From the NCBI GenBank assembly GCA_021286855.1, contig JAJTBO010000001.1, positions 248,001-312,000 on the forward strand: a DNA stretch of 64,000 bases, given 5' to 3'. Within the stretch, counting starts at the first letter, position 1, and each line of letters begins with the position of its first letter. Under the pieces are notes generated by a model. That model was given only the letters and a program-made list of their open reading frames with translations. It was not told the origin of the DNA and did no database searches. Positions 1 through 8,167 of the stretch are shown here, in pieces. The position numbers and the translations under genes are program-made. The stretch is from Hyphomicrobiales bacterium (GTDB lineage Bacteria; Pseudomonadota; Alphaproteobacteria; Rhizobiales; Ancalomicrobiaceae).

Positions 1-757
1 CTTCGTCCAACACCTGTTCCGCCCCTGGCTGCCGGCCGATCAGATCGACGGCTACGTCGCCGGCCTCGTCCTGCTCGCCGCCGCGCCGTGCACCGCCATG
101 GTCTTCGTCTGGTCGAACCTGGTGAAGGGCGAGCCGCACTTCACGCTGAGCCAGGTGGCCTTGAACGACGCCGTGATGATCGTCGCCTTCGCCCCGATCG
201 TCGGCTTCCTGCTCGGCCTCTCGGCGATCACCGTGCCCTGGGAGACGCTGGTTCTCTCGGTCGTGCTCTACATCGTCGTGCCGGTGATCGTCGCCCAGGC
301 CTTGCGTCGGCGCGTGCTGGCGACCGGAGGGCAAGCGGCGCTCGACCGTCTGCTCGGCCGCCTCGGACCGGTGTCGCTCGTCGCGCTGCTCGCCACGCTG
401 GTTCTGCTCTTCGGCTTCCAGGGCGGCCGCATCATCGAGCAGCCGATGGTCATCGCGCTCCTCGCCGTGCCGATCCTGATCCAGGTCTGGTTCAATTCCG
501 GCCTCGCCTATCTCCTGAACCGGCTGACCGGCGAGGCCCATTGCGTCGCCGGCCCCTCGGCCCTGATCGGCGCCTCGAACTTCTTCGAGCTCGCCGTCGC
601 CGCGGCGATCTCGCTGTTCGGCCTCGGCTCCGGCGCGGCGCTCGCCACCGTCGTCGGCGTGCTCGTCGAGGTGCCGGTGATGTTGTCGGTCGTCGCCATC
701 GTCAATCGCACAGGTGATTGGTATTCCAGGGGGAACGCCACTTCCGGGTCCGTCTGA
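1..757 (+). CDS. Acr3-family arsenite efflux permease, 5'-truncated by the window edge
   Basis: This is the C-terminal 251 residues or so of an inner-membrane arsenite exporter of the ACR3/BASS type. The frame is open from base 2, so the start lies outside the window. Hydrophobic helices run through the whole fragment. The segment APCTAMVFVW near its beginning carries the cysteine (codon 89-91) conserved in the fourth membrane helix of Acr3 and needed for arsenite transport in the family. The usual length is about 350 residues, so roughly 100 are missing. No arsR or arsC is visible, since they would lie upstream. The family assignment is firm; substrate choice (arsenite, perhaps antimonite) is inferred from the family. 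Confidence 0.9.
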   Translation, partial: FVQHLFRPWLPADQIDGYVAGLVLLAAAPCTAMVFVWSNLVKGEPHFTLSQVALNDAVMIVAFAPIVGFLLGLSAITVPWETLVLSVVLYIVVPVIVAQALRRRVLATGGQAALDRLLGRLGPVSLVALLATLVLLFGFQGGRIIEQPMVIALLAVPILIQVWFNSGLAYLLNRLTGEAHCVAGPSALIGASNFFELAVAAAISLFGLGSGAALATVVGVLVEVPVMLSVVAIVNRTGDWYSRGNATSGSV

Positions 758-822
758 CGTACGGATTGGTCGACCCTTCGGATCGTCGTATCATCGCCGG
801 CATCGCGCGACACGGAGCCGCC

Positions 823-1788
823 ATGACCGACAATCCCTTCTCCGCCGGCCTGCTGCAGTGGTCGCACGCCATGACCCTGCCGTGGCGGCTGTTCGGCCGG
901 CCGACCGACGCGGGCCTACTCGAGGGTTTCCGCCAGCGCAACATCCTGCTCGACGCCCTGTTCTACGACGTCAAGGTCGTCGGTCCGGAGGAGGCCGTCG
1001 ACCTCGCGCCGTGGAAGGCCGGCGAAGGCGCGATCCTGATCGTGCCGCCGTCCGGCGCGGGTCGTCTCTCCGTCCATGCCGACCGCGAGGCTGTCCTCGC
1101 CGCCGGGGTGAGGCTCGACGCGGTCGCCGTCGCCGGGGTCGGCTCCTCGGCGCTCGGCACCGCCGCCTTCGCCCGCAACGTCGCCGACGCGCTCGGCCGG
1201 CCGGTCGCCGCGGTGGTGTCCGGCTGGGGCCTCGCCGATCTCCTGACCGAGGCCTCCGGCGGCTTCGCCTGGGCCGCCGGCCTCGACGGCCTCTACAAAC
1301 TGTGGGAGCGCCTCGATCATTCGCTCGACGGCGTCCGCACCCTCGAGGCCTACGCCCGCGGCGAACGGCCCGACCACACCCACGGCGACGTCGAGACCCT
1401 GCTCGGCCTGCTCGCCGATCCGCGCTTCGACATCGACCTTCTGGTCGGTCATTCGAAGGGCAATCTGGTGATCGCCGACGCGCTGCACGCCCTCCAGCGC
1501 GCCGACCGCGCCCGCTCCGACGCGCTCGGCGAAGAGATCCGCGTCGTCGCCTTCTCGGCGCGGGTGAAGATGCCGCGCGCCTTCACCAAGGTCACCGAGG
1601 TGATCGGCCGCTGGGATCTGATCGGCGACTTCGCCATGCGCCGGGAAGCGCCGCCGGCGGTCGTCGTCCCCGACGCCTGGCACCACACCAACACCGACTT
1701 CGTCGGCCACATCCCGGTGACGAAGGTGCTGAAGGGGATCCTCGACGAACCGACCCCCGGCGACGAAGCGGGCGCCTCAGCCCCGTGA
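823..1788 (+). CDS. Alpha/beta-hydrolase-like protein with GHSKG nucleophile motif
   Basis: A 321-residue protein without an obvious signal peptide. Residues 209-213 read GHSKG, a GxSxG nucleophile elbow after a hydrophobic strand (IDLLVG), as in lipases and esterases. A later aspartate (GRWDLIGDF) and histidines (AWHHTNTDF) could complete a triad. I chose the ATG at 823 over an upstream in-frame codon at 718 because it avoids overlap with the arsenite permease and has a GGAG element a few bases upstream. Its 3' end overlaps the convergent regulator gene by 12 bases. Substrate unknown; I do not recognise a named family beyond the fold. Confidence 0.7.
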   Translation: MTDNPFSAGLLQWSHAMTLPWRLFGRPTDAGLLEGFRQRNILLDALFYDVKVVGPEEAVDLAPWKAGEGAILIVPPSGAGRLSVHADREAVLAAGVRLDAVAVAGVGSSALGTAAFARNVADALGRPVAAVVSGWGLADLLTEASGGFAWAAGLDGLYKLWERLDHSLDGVRTLEAYARGERPDHTHGDVETLLGLLADPRFDIDLLVGHSKGNLVIADALHALQRADRARSDALGEEIRVVAFSARVKMPRAFTKVTEVIGRWDLIGDFAMRREAPPAVVVPDAWHHTNTDFVGHIPVTKVLKGILDEPTPGDEAGASAP

Positions 1789-2772
1789 CCCGAGCCGCAG
1801 CCCCGGCGCCGGCCGCTCGGCCAGCACCTCGCGGCGGAAGCGGTAGAGGCTCGCCGGCCGCCCGCCGGTGACCAACGACGTCTCCCCCGTCGCCTCGACC
1901 AGCGCCGCGTTCTCGACGAGGCGGCGGAAGTTCTGCTTGTGCAGATGCCGGCCCGAGATCGCCTCGACCGTCTTCTGCAGCTCGGTCAGGGTGAAGCTCT
2001 CGCCCATCAGCTCGAACACCACCGGCCGGTACTTGAGCTTGGCGCGGAGCCGCGAGATCGCGGTGGCGAGGATGCGGCGGTGGTCGAAGCGCATGGCGCG
2101 GCCGAGAGGCGCGGCCGCCGCCCGCGCGCAGACCCGCCCGTCGCGCGACGCCTCGGCGATGAGCCCGGCCTCATAGAGCGTCTCGTAGCGCTCCAGCACC
2201 TTCTCCTCGTCCCACGGCGCGCCGTCCTCGCCGAAATGGAGCCGCAGCCGTTCGGCCCGTCCGAGCGCCCGGCCGAGGCCGCGGTGCTCGGGATCTTCCG
2301 CCCGCCACGCCCGCATCGCCGGCAGGATCGCCTCGTCGAGGATCGCCGGCCGGCCGCGCCGCCAATCCTCCCAGGGGAAATAGTCGTACCACGGCCGAAA
2401 CCCGCCGCCGGTCGCCGCCAGGGCCCGGCCGGTCGGTCCCTCCGCGCCGTCGACGAGCCGGGTCAGCGCCAGATAGCCGACCGAGACGACGTGCGGATCG
2501 GCGTCGTCGGCGCGCGCATGTCGGCCGCGGTCGCCGAACGTGTAGAGCTGTTCGACGTGGCCGAGCCTGAGCGCCGTCTGCGCCTCCACCCAGGCTCTGA
2601 GGCCCAGTTCGAGCGTGCGGTGGCGCACGGGGTCGAACGGGCCGAAGGGCAGGGCGTCGGCCAGATCGACGCCGGCGTCGCGGCCGACCGTCAGAACCGC
2701 CGGTTCCTCGTCGACCATCGCCACGATCGCCGCGTTGAGGCCGATCTCGATGCCGCCGGCCGCCTCGCTCAT
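1777..2772 (-). CDS. Nudix-like NAD regulator (NrtR-type transcriptional regulator)
   Basis: A 331-residue protein with an N-terminal Nudix-like domain (residues about 8-160) and a C-terminal winged helix (about 235-300, containing FTLTELQKTVEAI and the NFRRLVE motif) typical of NrtR regulators. These bind ADP-ribose-type ligands and repress NAD salvage or synthesis genes. The Nudix box at residues 42-71 is degenerate: the REUxEE core reads RAWVEAQT, so hydrolase activity is unlikely. The start at 2772 sits in an ATGA overlap with the upstream phosphatase gene, implying one transcript. pncB (20219-21538) in this window is a plausible target, but I see no clear shared operator. Confidence 0.85.
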   Translation of the reverse strand: MSEAAGGIEIGLNAAIVAMVDEEPAVLTVGRDAGVDLADALPFGPFDPVRHRTLELGLRAWVEAQTALRLGHVEQLYTFGDRGRHARADDADPHVVSVGYLALTRLVDGAEGPTGRALAATGGGFRPWYDYFPWEDWRRGRPAILDEAILPAMRAWRAEDPEHRGLGRALGRAERLRLHFGEDGAPWDEEKVLERYETLYEAGLIAEASRDGRVCARAAAAPLGRAMRFDHRRILATAISRLRAKLKYRPVVFELMGESFTLTELQKTVEAISGRHLHKQNFRRLVENAALVEATGETSLVTGGRPASLYRFRREVLAERPAPGLRLGSRG

Positions 2773-3293
2773 GCCGAGCTTCGTTCGATCGGCAGATGGA
2801 AGGGCTCGCCCTCGAAGGCGTCGCGGCCGCGCCCGATCGCCTCGATCGCCGCGGCCATCCGCCCGGCCCGCCCCATCATCTGGTCGGCGAGCCGGACGAG
2901 CCTGAGGTTCGGCGTCGCCGAGGGCGACTTCGCGCGCAGCTCCCGGGCGATCTCCGCCTCGTCGCGGCTCGGCATCAGCCGGCAGGCGGCGACATAGGCC
3001 CCGGCGGTCGACCGCGAGATGCCGGCCCAACAGTGGACCACCATCGGCCGTTCCTGCGACCAGCCGTCGACGAAGTCGAAGAGGCGCAGGATCTCGGCCT
3101 CGCCGACCGGGATCATCCCGGCGATCGGTTCGACGATGTCGTTGAAGCCGAGGAAGAGATGGTTCGCCGCCGGGATCGAGCTCGGCCGCACGACCGGCGT
3201 GCCGGCGTTGATCAGCGTCGCGACATGGCTCGCTCCGGTGGCGGCGACGGTGTCGGCGAGGCGCGACAGGGAACAGACATGGAGAGCCGGCAT
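2769..3293 (-). CDS. Protein tyrosine phosphatase-like protein
   Basis: A 174-residue cytosolic protein. Residues 87-95 read HCWAGISRS, the HCx5R(S/T) P-loop of cysteine-dependent tyrosine/dual-specificity phosphatases, with Cys88 as nucleophile and Arg94 binding phosphate. I took the ATG at 3293 rather than an upstream in-frame codon because the protein then starts directly on the first beta strand (MPALHVCSLSRL). The gene is translationally coupled to the NAD regulator and follows the HD-domain gene by about 43 bases on the same strand. The HD/phosphatase/Nudix-regulator order recurs in Rhizobiales, but the substrate is unknown. Confidence 0.85.
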   Translation of the reverse strand: MPALHVCSLSRLADTVAATGASHVATLINAGTPVVRPSSIPAANHLFLGFNDIVEPIAGMIPVGEAEILRLFDFVDGWSQERPMVVHCWAGISRSTAGAYVAACRLMPSRDEAEIARELRAKSPSATPNLRLVRLADQMMGRAGRMAAAIEAIGRGRDAFEGEPFHLPIERSSA

Positions 3294-3336
3294 GGCGGGT
3301 TCGCGGATCCTTTCGGTCGGGCGCGGGGCGATCTTC

Positions 3337-3954
3337 TCACGTCGTCGCCGGGTGAACCAGACGGTCGAGCGCATGGAACCGCTCGAGAAAGCGCGCCTGC
3401 GCCTCCGCCGCCGGCCAGGGCGTGAGGCCGAGCCGCTCGGGAAAGCCCTTCGGCCGCCCGAACAGCCGCGCCGCCTCCTCCGCGCCGAAGCCGGCGAGCT
3501 CGACCGCCTCGTAATAGGCCGAGATGTGGTCGGCTCGCTTGGTCAGCGTCTTCACCGCCGCCGGCACGCTCGCCGGCAGACCGAAGCGCAGATGGATCGC
3601 TTGTTCGAGCCGGTGTTCGACCGCCTTGTAGCCGCCGCCGACCACCGCCTTGAACGGCGAGATCATGTCGCCGATCACATATTCCGGCGCGTCGTGCAGC
3701 AGCACGGTGAGACGGAACTTCGGCTCGAGCGCCGGCTCCAGACGCAGCGCCAGCTCCTCGACCAGCACGCAGTGCTGCGCCACCGAGAAGGCGTTGTCGC
3801 CGATCGTCTGGCCGTTCCAGCGCGCGACGCGGGCGAGCCCGTGCGCGATGTCGTCGATCTCGACGTCGAGCGGCGAAGGATCGAGAAGATCGAGCCGACG
3901 ACCGGAGAGCATGCGCTGCCAGGCGCGGGGAGGGGCGGGGGGACGCGGGGGCAT
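3337..3954 (-). CDS. HD-domain phosphohydrolase (YfbR-like)
   Basis: A 205-residue HD-superfamily protein. His61 in SVAQHCVLVEEL and the His87-Asp88 pair in LLHDAPEYVIGD provide the metal-binding histidines and HD dyad. The arrangement resembles YfbR/YgfZ-unrelated HD hydrolases that act on nucleoside monophosphates, which is an analogy only. It is first in a probable three-gene unit with the tyrosine phosphatase and the NAD regulator. The start at 3954 gives an N-terminal proline-rich stretch (MPPRPPAPPRAWQRM), and the ATG at residue 15 is an alternative. Confidence 0.8.
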   Translation of the reverse strand: MPPRPPAPPRAWQRMLSGRRLDLLDPSPLDVEIDDIAHGLARVARWNGQTIGDNAFSVAQHCVLVEELALRLEPALEPKFRLTVLLHDAPEYVIGDMISPFKAVVGGGYKAVEHRLEQAIHLRFGLPASVPAAVKTLTKRADHISAYYEAVELAGFGAEEAARLFGRPKGFPERLGLTPWPAAEAQARFLERFHALDRLVHPATT

Positions 3955-4042
3955 CTGCGACTCGCGAAGGCCGGATCGAAAGAACGGTTCGGCGATCCAT
4001 AGACCGCCGCGCCCGCTGCCGCCAAGCCTCGGTCGCCGAGCC

Positions 4043-4921
4043 TCAGGCGCTCGTCTCGCTCGGCCAGTCGAAATGCGCGAACTCCGGCAACTCCAGCGTC
4101 ACCGTGACGCCGCCGACCTCGATCGCGTCGCCCAGGTCGAGCGCCTCCTTGGCCCGGTCGAGCCGCACCAGCGCGATCGCCGTGCGCTCGTGCGCCGAGC
4201 CGAGCGTGCCGAGAACCTTGTCGCCGCAGGTGATCTCGGTTCCCGCGTCGGGCCAAGCCGGCCGCGCCTCGCGGGCGTGGGCGAGGATCGCCCGCCGGCG
4301 GGCCGTGCCGCGATGCTTCATCCGCGACACCACCTCCTGGCCGACGAAACAGCCCTTCTTGAAGTCGACGCCGGAAAGGTCGTCCATGTCGACGTCGTGC
4401 GGGAAGACGTCGCCGAGCGGGAAGTCGAGCCCGCTCTCCGGCACGCCCGCCTCGATGCGGAGCGCATGCCAGTCGGCCGCGCTCGCGTTGATCGCGACCC
4501 CACCCGCCGCCTCCGCGGGAACGAGGAGATGGACGCCGAGGCCGGCGAGCCGCGGATCGGCGAAGCTCACCGCCCCCTCGATCACCGGCGCCTCGCCGCC
4601 GAAGGCGACGAAGACGGCGAAGTCGTCGGAGCGGTCGGCGATCGTCGCCTTGGCGCGCAGTCGGTAGAAACCGAGCCGCTTGGCGAACTCCGCCGCCTTC
4701 GCCCGTTCGATCTCGAAGAGAAATCCGGTCGAAATCGGCGTCATCAGGAAGTCGAAGAGAACCTTGCCCTGCGGCGTCAGCAACGCCCCGAGCCGCGCCT
4801 CGCCCGGCGCGAGCGCCTTGACCGTGCAGGTCACCACCCCGTGCAGGAAGGTCGCCGCCTCCTCGCCCTCGACCACGACCACGCCGCGATCGAACCGTCG
4901 CGCGATGAGTGTCTCGTTCAT
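4043..4921 (-). CDS. ygfZ: YgfZ/GcvT-domain folate-binding protein
   Basis: A 292-residue protein of the YgfZ (COG0354) family, a folate-dependent factor for assembly or repair of certain iron-sulfur enzymes. The signature K-G-C-[FY]-x-G-Q-E is present at residues 189-196 (KGCFVGQE) with the essential Cys191. The length fits alphaproteobacterial members. The ATG at 4921 begins directly at the conserved N-terminus. It lies upstream of, and on the same strand as, the HD/phosphatase/regulator group, separated by about 90 bases. Confidence 0.92.
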   Translation of the reverse strand: MNETLIARRFDRGVVVVEGEEAATFLHGVVTCTVKALAPGEARLGALLTPQGKVLFDFLMTPISTGFLFEIERAKAAEFAKRLGFYRLRAKATIADRSDDFAVFVAFGGEAPVIEGAVSFADPRLAGLGVHLLVPAEAAGGVAINASAADWHALRIEAGVPESGLDFPLGDVFPHDVDMDDLSGVDFKKGCFVGQEVVSRMKHRGTARRRAILAHAREARPAWPDAGTEITCGDKVLGTLGSAHERTAIALVRLDRAKEALDLGDAIEVGGVTVTLELPEFAHFDWPSETSA

Positions 4922-5000
4922 TCCGTCCTCGCTCCGCCTCTCGTCGCGAGGATCGCGCGCGAAGACGGCGAAGGCGAGGACAAATCTCGGGCAGTCCCGA

Positions 5001-5729
5001 TCAATTGTCGGTCTTGAACCAGTGCCACGTGCCGTCCGGCCCGATCCCGACCGAATAGAAGGAATAGTGGTTGAGCGACTTCATCTCCTCGAAGTCGGAG
5101 GAGGTCAGGAGCTTGTAGACCCGGACCATGTCGGGCGGCGTCAGCCGATCCGGCGGGATCGCCGCCCAGGCCGGCCAGACGTACATCTCCTGCGGCTTGC
5201 CGGCGTCGAGCCGGACCCAGTTCGATTCGAGCACGTCGGTCAGGATGGCGAGGATCTCCATCCCCTTGCCGTCGCCGGACTGCCGCTCCAGGAACTCGAC
5301 GGGGTCGCCGATCTCGTTGACCGAGAAGATCGGCGGCATCTCGTTCGACTGGATGACGATCTTCAGCTTGCCCATGTCGCCGGAATAGGCGGCCTCCAGG
5401 ATCCGCTTGCGCATCTTGGCGACCAGCGGCGGCAGCTCCGTCGCGCCCTCGTGCACTTCCGGCAGCGGCGCCTTCGGGTCGGAGCCGGGCGGGCCCATCT
5501 TCGGCGGGGCCGGGCGACGGTCCTCGAGCTGCTCCGGCGTCGGCCCGTTCGGATCGATCGTCGGCGCCTTCGGCGGGGTGACGACGATTCGTTCGGTGCC
5601 GACCTTCTTCGGCGTCGTCTCCTGCGCCAGGGCCGGGCCGACGGCCAGCGCCGCCACCGCCAGACCCACGCCGAGGAGGGCCGAGAGGCCGCCGCGACGC
5701 TTGCGTTCCATCCCGTCTCGCCCCGTCAT
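5001..5729 (-). CDS. Conserved exported protein of unknown function
   Basis: About 242 residues. An N-terminal basic stretch (ERKRRGG) and a hydrophobic core ending in ALA-QE form a Sec signal peptide. A Pro-rich linker follows, then a conserved-looking globular part with SNEMPPIFSVNEIGDP, YVWPAWAAIPPD and a C-terminal HWFKTDN. I have seen this pattern only as a Rhizobiales hypothetical protein and cannot name a domain. The start is uncertain: GTG at 5735, ATG at 5729 (with GGTGAAG upstream, chosen) and ATG at 5711 are all in frame. Confidence 0.7.
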   Translation of the reverse strand: MTGRDGMERKRRGGLSALLGVGLAVAALAVGPALAQETTPKKVGTERIVVTPPKAPTIDPNGPTPEQLEDRRPAPPKMGPPGSDPKAPLPEVHEGATELPPLVAKMRKRILEAAYSGDMGKLKIVIQSNEMPPIFSVNEIGDPVEFLERQSGDGKGMEILAILTDVLESNWVRLDAGKPQEMYVWPAWAAIPPDRLTPPDMVRVYKLLTSSDFEEMKSLNHYSFYSVGIGPDGTWHWFKTDN

Positions 5730-5906
5730 CCGCACTTCACCCGCTTGACCCTCGGCCGGGCTCGTGGTCGAACCCGCTCACGACGCCCGTCGCGCCGCGC
5801 GGCATGTTAGCGATGCTTCGCGGCGATGGAAGGGCTTCGCCGCCGGCTGTGATCGCGTGCGCATCGCAGTCCCCGTTTCGTCCGTCGGGAGGAGGAGACG
5901 ACCGCG

Positions 5907-6548
5907 ATGAGCGATCTGCCGCTGCTCGTCACCGGCTTCGGCGTCGGCGTGCTCTTCTCCGCGCCGGTCGGACCGGTCAACATCCTCTGCGTCCAGCGCG
6001 CCTTTCGCTCCGGCTTCTTCTCCGGCCTCGCCGCCGGCCTCGGCGCGGTCGCCGCCGACGGCTTCTTCGCCGCCGTCGCCGCCTTCGGCGTCACCGCCGT
6101 CTCCGGCTTCGTCGAAGGTCATTCGCGCTGGCTGCAGATCGTCGGCGGCCTCATGCTGATCGGCTTCGGCCTGCGCACCGCCCGCGCCCATCCCCATCTC
6201 GCCGACGGCGGCGGCGAGACCACCGGCCTCCTCCGCACCGCCATGGCCACCTTCGGCATGACCGTCACCAATCCGGCGACGGTGCTCGGCTTCCTGGCGC
6301 TGTTCGGTTCGCTCGGCGAATGGGCGCCGCGCGCCGGCGATTGGCTCGGCGCCGGCATGTTCGTCGTCGGCGTCGTCGCCGGCGGCGTCTCCTGGTGGTT
6401 CGTGGTGTCGCTCGCGGTGGCGGCCTTGCGCGACCGCATGACCGACACGGCGCTGGCGCGGGTCAATCTGGCCGCCGGCGCGCTGCTCGTCGCCTTCGGC
6501 CTCGCCGTTCTCGGCGCGCCCTGGATCGGCGGCGTCGATCTACTGTAA
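5907..6548 (+). CDS. LysE/RhtB-family amino-acid exporter
   Basis: A 213-residue inner-membrane protein with about six hydrophobic helices. The N-terminal pattern GxxxxxxPGPxN appears as FSAPVGPVNILCVQRAF near residue 18, and TVTNPATVLGF is the mid-protein NP motif, both diagnostic of LysE translocators. A strong Shine-Dalgarno (GGAGGAG) precedes the ATG. The 3' end overlaps the convergent small gene by 9 bases. The transported amino acid cannot be read from sequence. A second LysE-type gene lies at 39543-40181. Confidence 0.85.
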   Translation: MSDLPLLVTGFGVGVLFSAPVGPVNILCVQRAFRSGFFSGLAAGLGAVAADGFFAAVAAFGVTAVSGFVEGHSRWLQIVGGLMLIGFGLRTARAHPHLADGGGETTGLLRTAMATFGMTVTNPATVLGFLALFGSLGEWAPRAGDWLGAGMFVVGVVAGGVSWWFVVSLAVAALRDRMTDTALARVNLAAGALLVAFGLAVLGAPWIGGVDLL

Positions 6549-6800
6549 CGGCCGATCGATGGTGAATTCGCCGGCGATCACCCGGTCGACCAGGCGTTCG
6601 ACGAAGTCGGCCACCGCCACTTCGCCCCAGGTGCCGACGAGATCGCTGATCACGGCGAAGAGCGCCGCCTGAGTGACGATGTCGCGCTCGATACCTTCCG
6701 CCTCCGCCTCGGCCATGGCGTCGGCGACCATCTCGTAGGCGGCGCGTTTCTTTTCGGCGAGCGTCGGTTCGACGTCTCGCACGGTCGTCTCGTCGAGCAT
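6540..6800 (-). CDS. Small conserved hypothetical protein, 86 residues
   Basis: An acidic, helical 86-residue protein (MLDETTVRDVEPTLAEKK start) with no signal peptide or membrane helix. The ATG at 6800 was chosen over an upstream in-frame codon that would add an Arg-rich, non-protein-like leader. No domain recognised. It is transcribed towards the LysE gene and overlaps its last bases. Confidence 0.6.
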   Translation of the reverse strand: MLDETTVRDVEPTLAEKKRAAYEMVADAMAEAEAEGIERDIVTQAALFAVISDLVGTWGEVAVADFVERLVDRVIAGEFTIDRPLQ

Positions 6801-6903
6801 TGCGGTCTCGTGCGATCCCTGCGGATGCGTGTGCCCGCATCCTCGTCCCTGGATCCTGCATAGCACGGTCGGTCCGAGCGGTCGCCGCCGAGCGGTGGAC
6901 AAT

Positions 6904-6920
6904 GTTGACGAGTTGTCAAC
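6904..6920. promoter_or_regulatory. Inverted repeat GTTGAC-N5-GTCAAC
   Basis: A perfect 6-bp inverted repeat with a 5-base spacer in the 171-bp space between the 86-residue hypothetical gene (starting at 6800) and the TIGR02301 gene (ending at 6972). The position, about 105 bp upstream of the hypothetical gene start, would suit an operator. No regulator is identified. Confidence 0.3.
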
Positions 6921-6971
6921 GAACGTGTCGGAAAGGTTAACGCCGCCGCGACGATGCGAAGCGTCGGCCGG

Positions 6972-7373
6972 TCACGGATGCCCCCAGCGCGACACCAGTT
7001 CGCGCCCGAGCGCCTCGCCGCGGGCGCGGTAGATCTCGGCCAGGGCGCGCGCCGCCGGCGTGCAGGCGTGATGAACCGAAGCGAGGCCGCGATAGGCCTG
7101 ATTGAACCGATCGACGAGGCGCTGCCGTCGCTCGCGGCTCGGTTGCTCGGCGTCGAGCACGGCGTTCATCTGATCGCGCCACGTCTGCGCCTCCGGCGCG
7201 CCGCACAGCGGCCTGAGGAGATGCAGCGCGCCGAGGGTCTCGGCGAGTTCGGCGAGCTTGTCGTCGTAGGGCGCCTCGTCGGCGGCCCGCGCCGCGCCGA
7301 GGCCGATCGTCGCGGCCAGGATCAGTCCCGCCGCCGCTCTCAGCCGCCTTCCGCCTGCCGCTTCGCCGCCCAT
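6972..7373 (-). CDS. TIGR02301-family exported protein
   Basis: A 133-residue secreted protein. A signal peptide (about residues 1-31, ending AARA-AD) is followed by the family pattern LGALHLLRPLC, an early W-R-D-Q-M, FNQAYRGLASVHHACT and a C-terminal LGRELVSRWG. This matches the TIGR02301 family found in Rhizobiales, whose role is unknown. Two cysteines (LRPLC, HHACT) are well placed for a periplasmic disulfide. The ATG at 7373 starts the signal peptide; upstream in-frame sequence is not protein-like. Confidence 0.8.
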   Translation of the reverse strand: MGGEAAGGRRLRAAAGLILAATIGLGAARAADEAPYDDKLAELAETLGALHLLRPLCGAPEAQTWRDQMNAVLDAEQPSRERRQRLVDRFNQAYRGLASVHHACTPAARALAEIYRARGEALGRELVSRWGHP

Positions 7374-7530
7374 GCCGTCCTCGTCTCCGGCCGCCCCGGT
7401 CACGCGTTCCTTAACCTCTCCGACGGCGGAGATCCATCGAAGAGACGTCGCGTCCCGCATCGTACGTGGAGCCGCGGCGTCGCGGGCGGCGAGCATCCCG
7501 CGGCGATCGGCCGTCCGCGTCGGGCGAAGA

Positions 7531-8055
7531 TCAGGGAAACAGTTCGTCGACCGCCGCCTGCGCTTCCGATTCGCTCGGGTCGACGGGGGCGGCGTGGACG
7601 GCCGGCGGGCCGTTGATGATGCCGCTCGCCGAGGCGATCAGCGGCTTCAGTCGTTCGCCGACCATGAAGCGGATGCGTTCGGCGGCGATCGGGTCGGAGC
7701 CGTCGAAGCCGGAGACCAGATCGATCGCCTCGGCCATGGCGCAGTCGAGATGGGTGACGGTCGATTCGAACTCGGAGCGGATCGTCGGGTCGGCCTTCTC
7801 CCAGGCCAGGATCGCCAGATCGCGTTCCCGGAAGTGCGACCCGCGGAAATAGTCGTCATAGGCGACCGGCGTCCAACCGACCACGTCCTCGGCGCAGTCC
7901 GGCATGTCCGGCACGAGCTCGAGCATCATCACCACGTTGTTGAAGTGATTGAGATAGTCGGTCGCCAGACGGGTATTGGGATTGATGTTGGCGGCGGCCA
8001 GCGCCTCGGGACTCAGGCGGTCCGCAATGGCCTCCTCTGTCACCCCGATCGCCAT
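7531..8055 (-). CDS. Conserved hypothetical protein, 174 residues
   Basis: A soluble 174-residue protein beginning MAIGVTEEAIADRLSPEALA, with an acidic helical body (DYLNHFNNVVMMLELVPDMPD, RERDLAILAWEKADP). No signal peptide, metal motif or known domain is recognised, though the regular amphipathic pattern and lack of low-complexity sequence argue for a real gene. It is divergent from the SRAP gene, with 112 bases between the starts. Confidence 0.7.
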   Translation of the reverse strand: MAIGVTEEAIADRLSPEALAAANINPNTRLATDYLNHFNNVVMMLELVPDMPDCAEDVVGWTPVAYDDYFRGSHFRERDLAILAWEKADPTIRSEFESTVTHLDCAMAEAIDLVSGFDGSDPIAAERIRFMVGERLKPLIASASGIINGPPAVHAAPVDPSESEAQAAVDELFP

Positions 8056-8167
8056 GCGCGCCCCGTCCTGTTCGTTCGTTCGAGGATCGAGGTTAAGATC
8101 GAGGCGTTACGAATTCGCTTACGTGACGCAAGGGTGCGCGCGGTGCGAGCATCGGGAGGGGGTTGCC

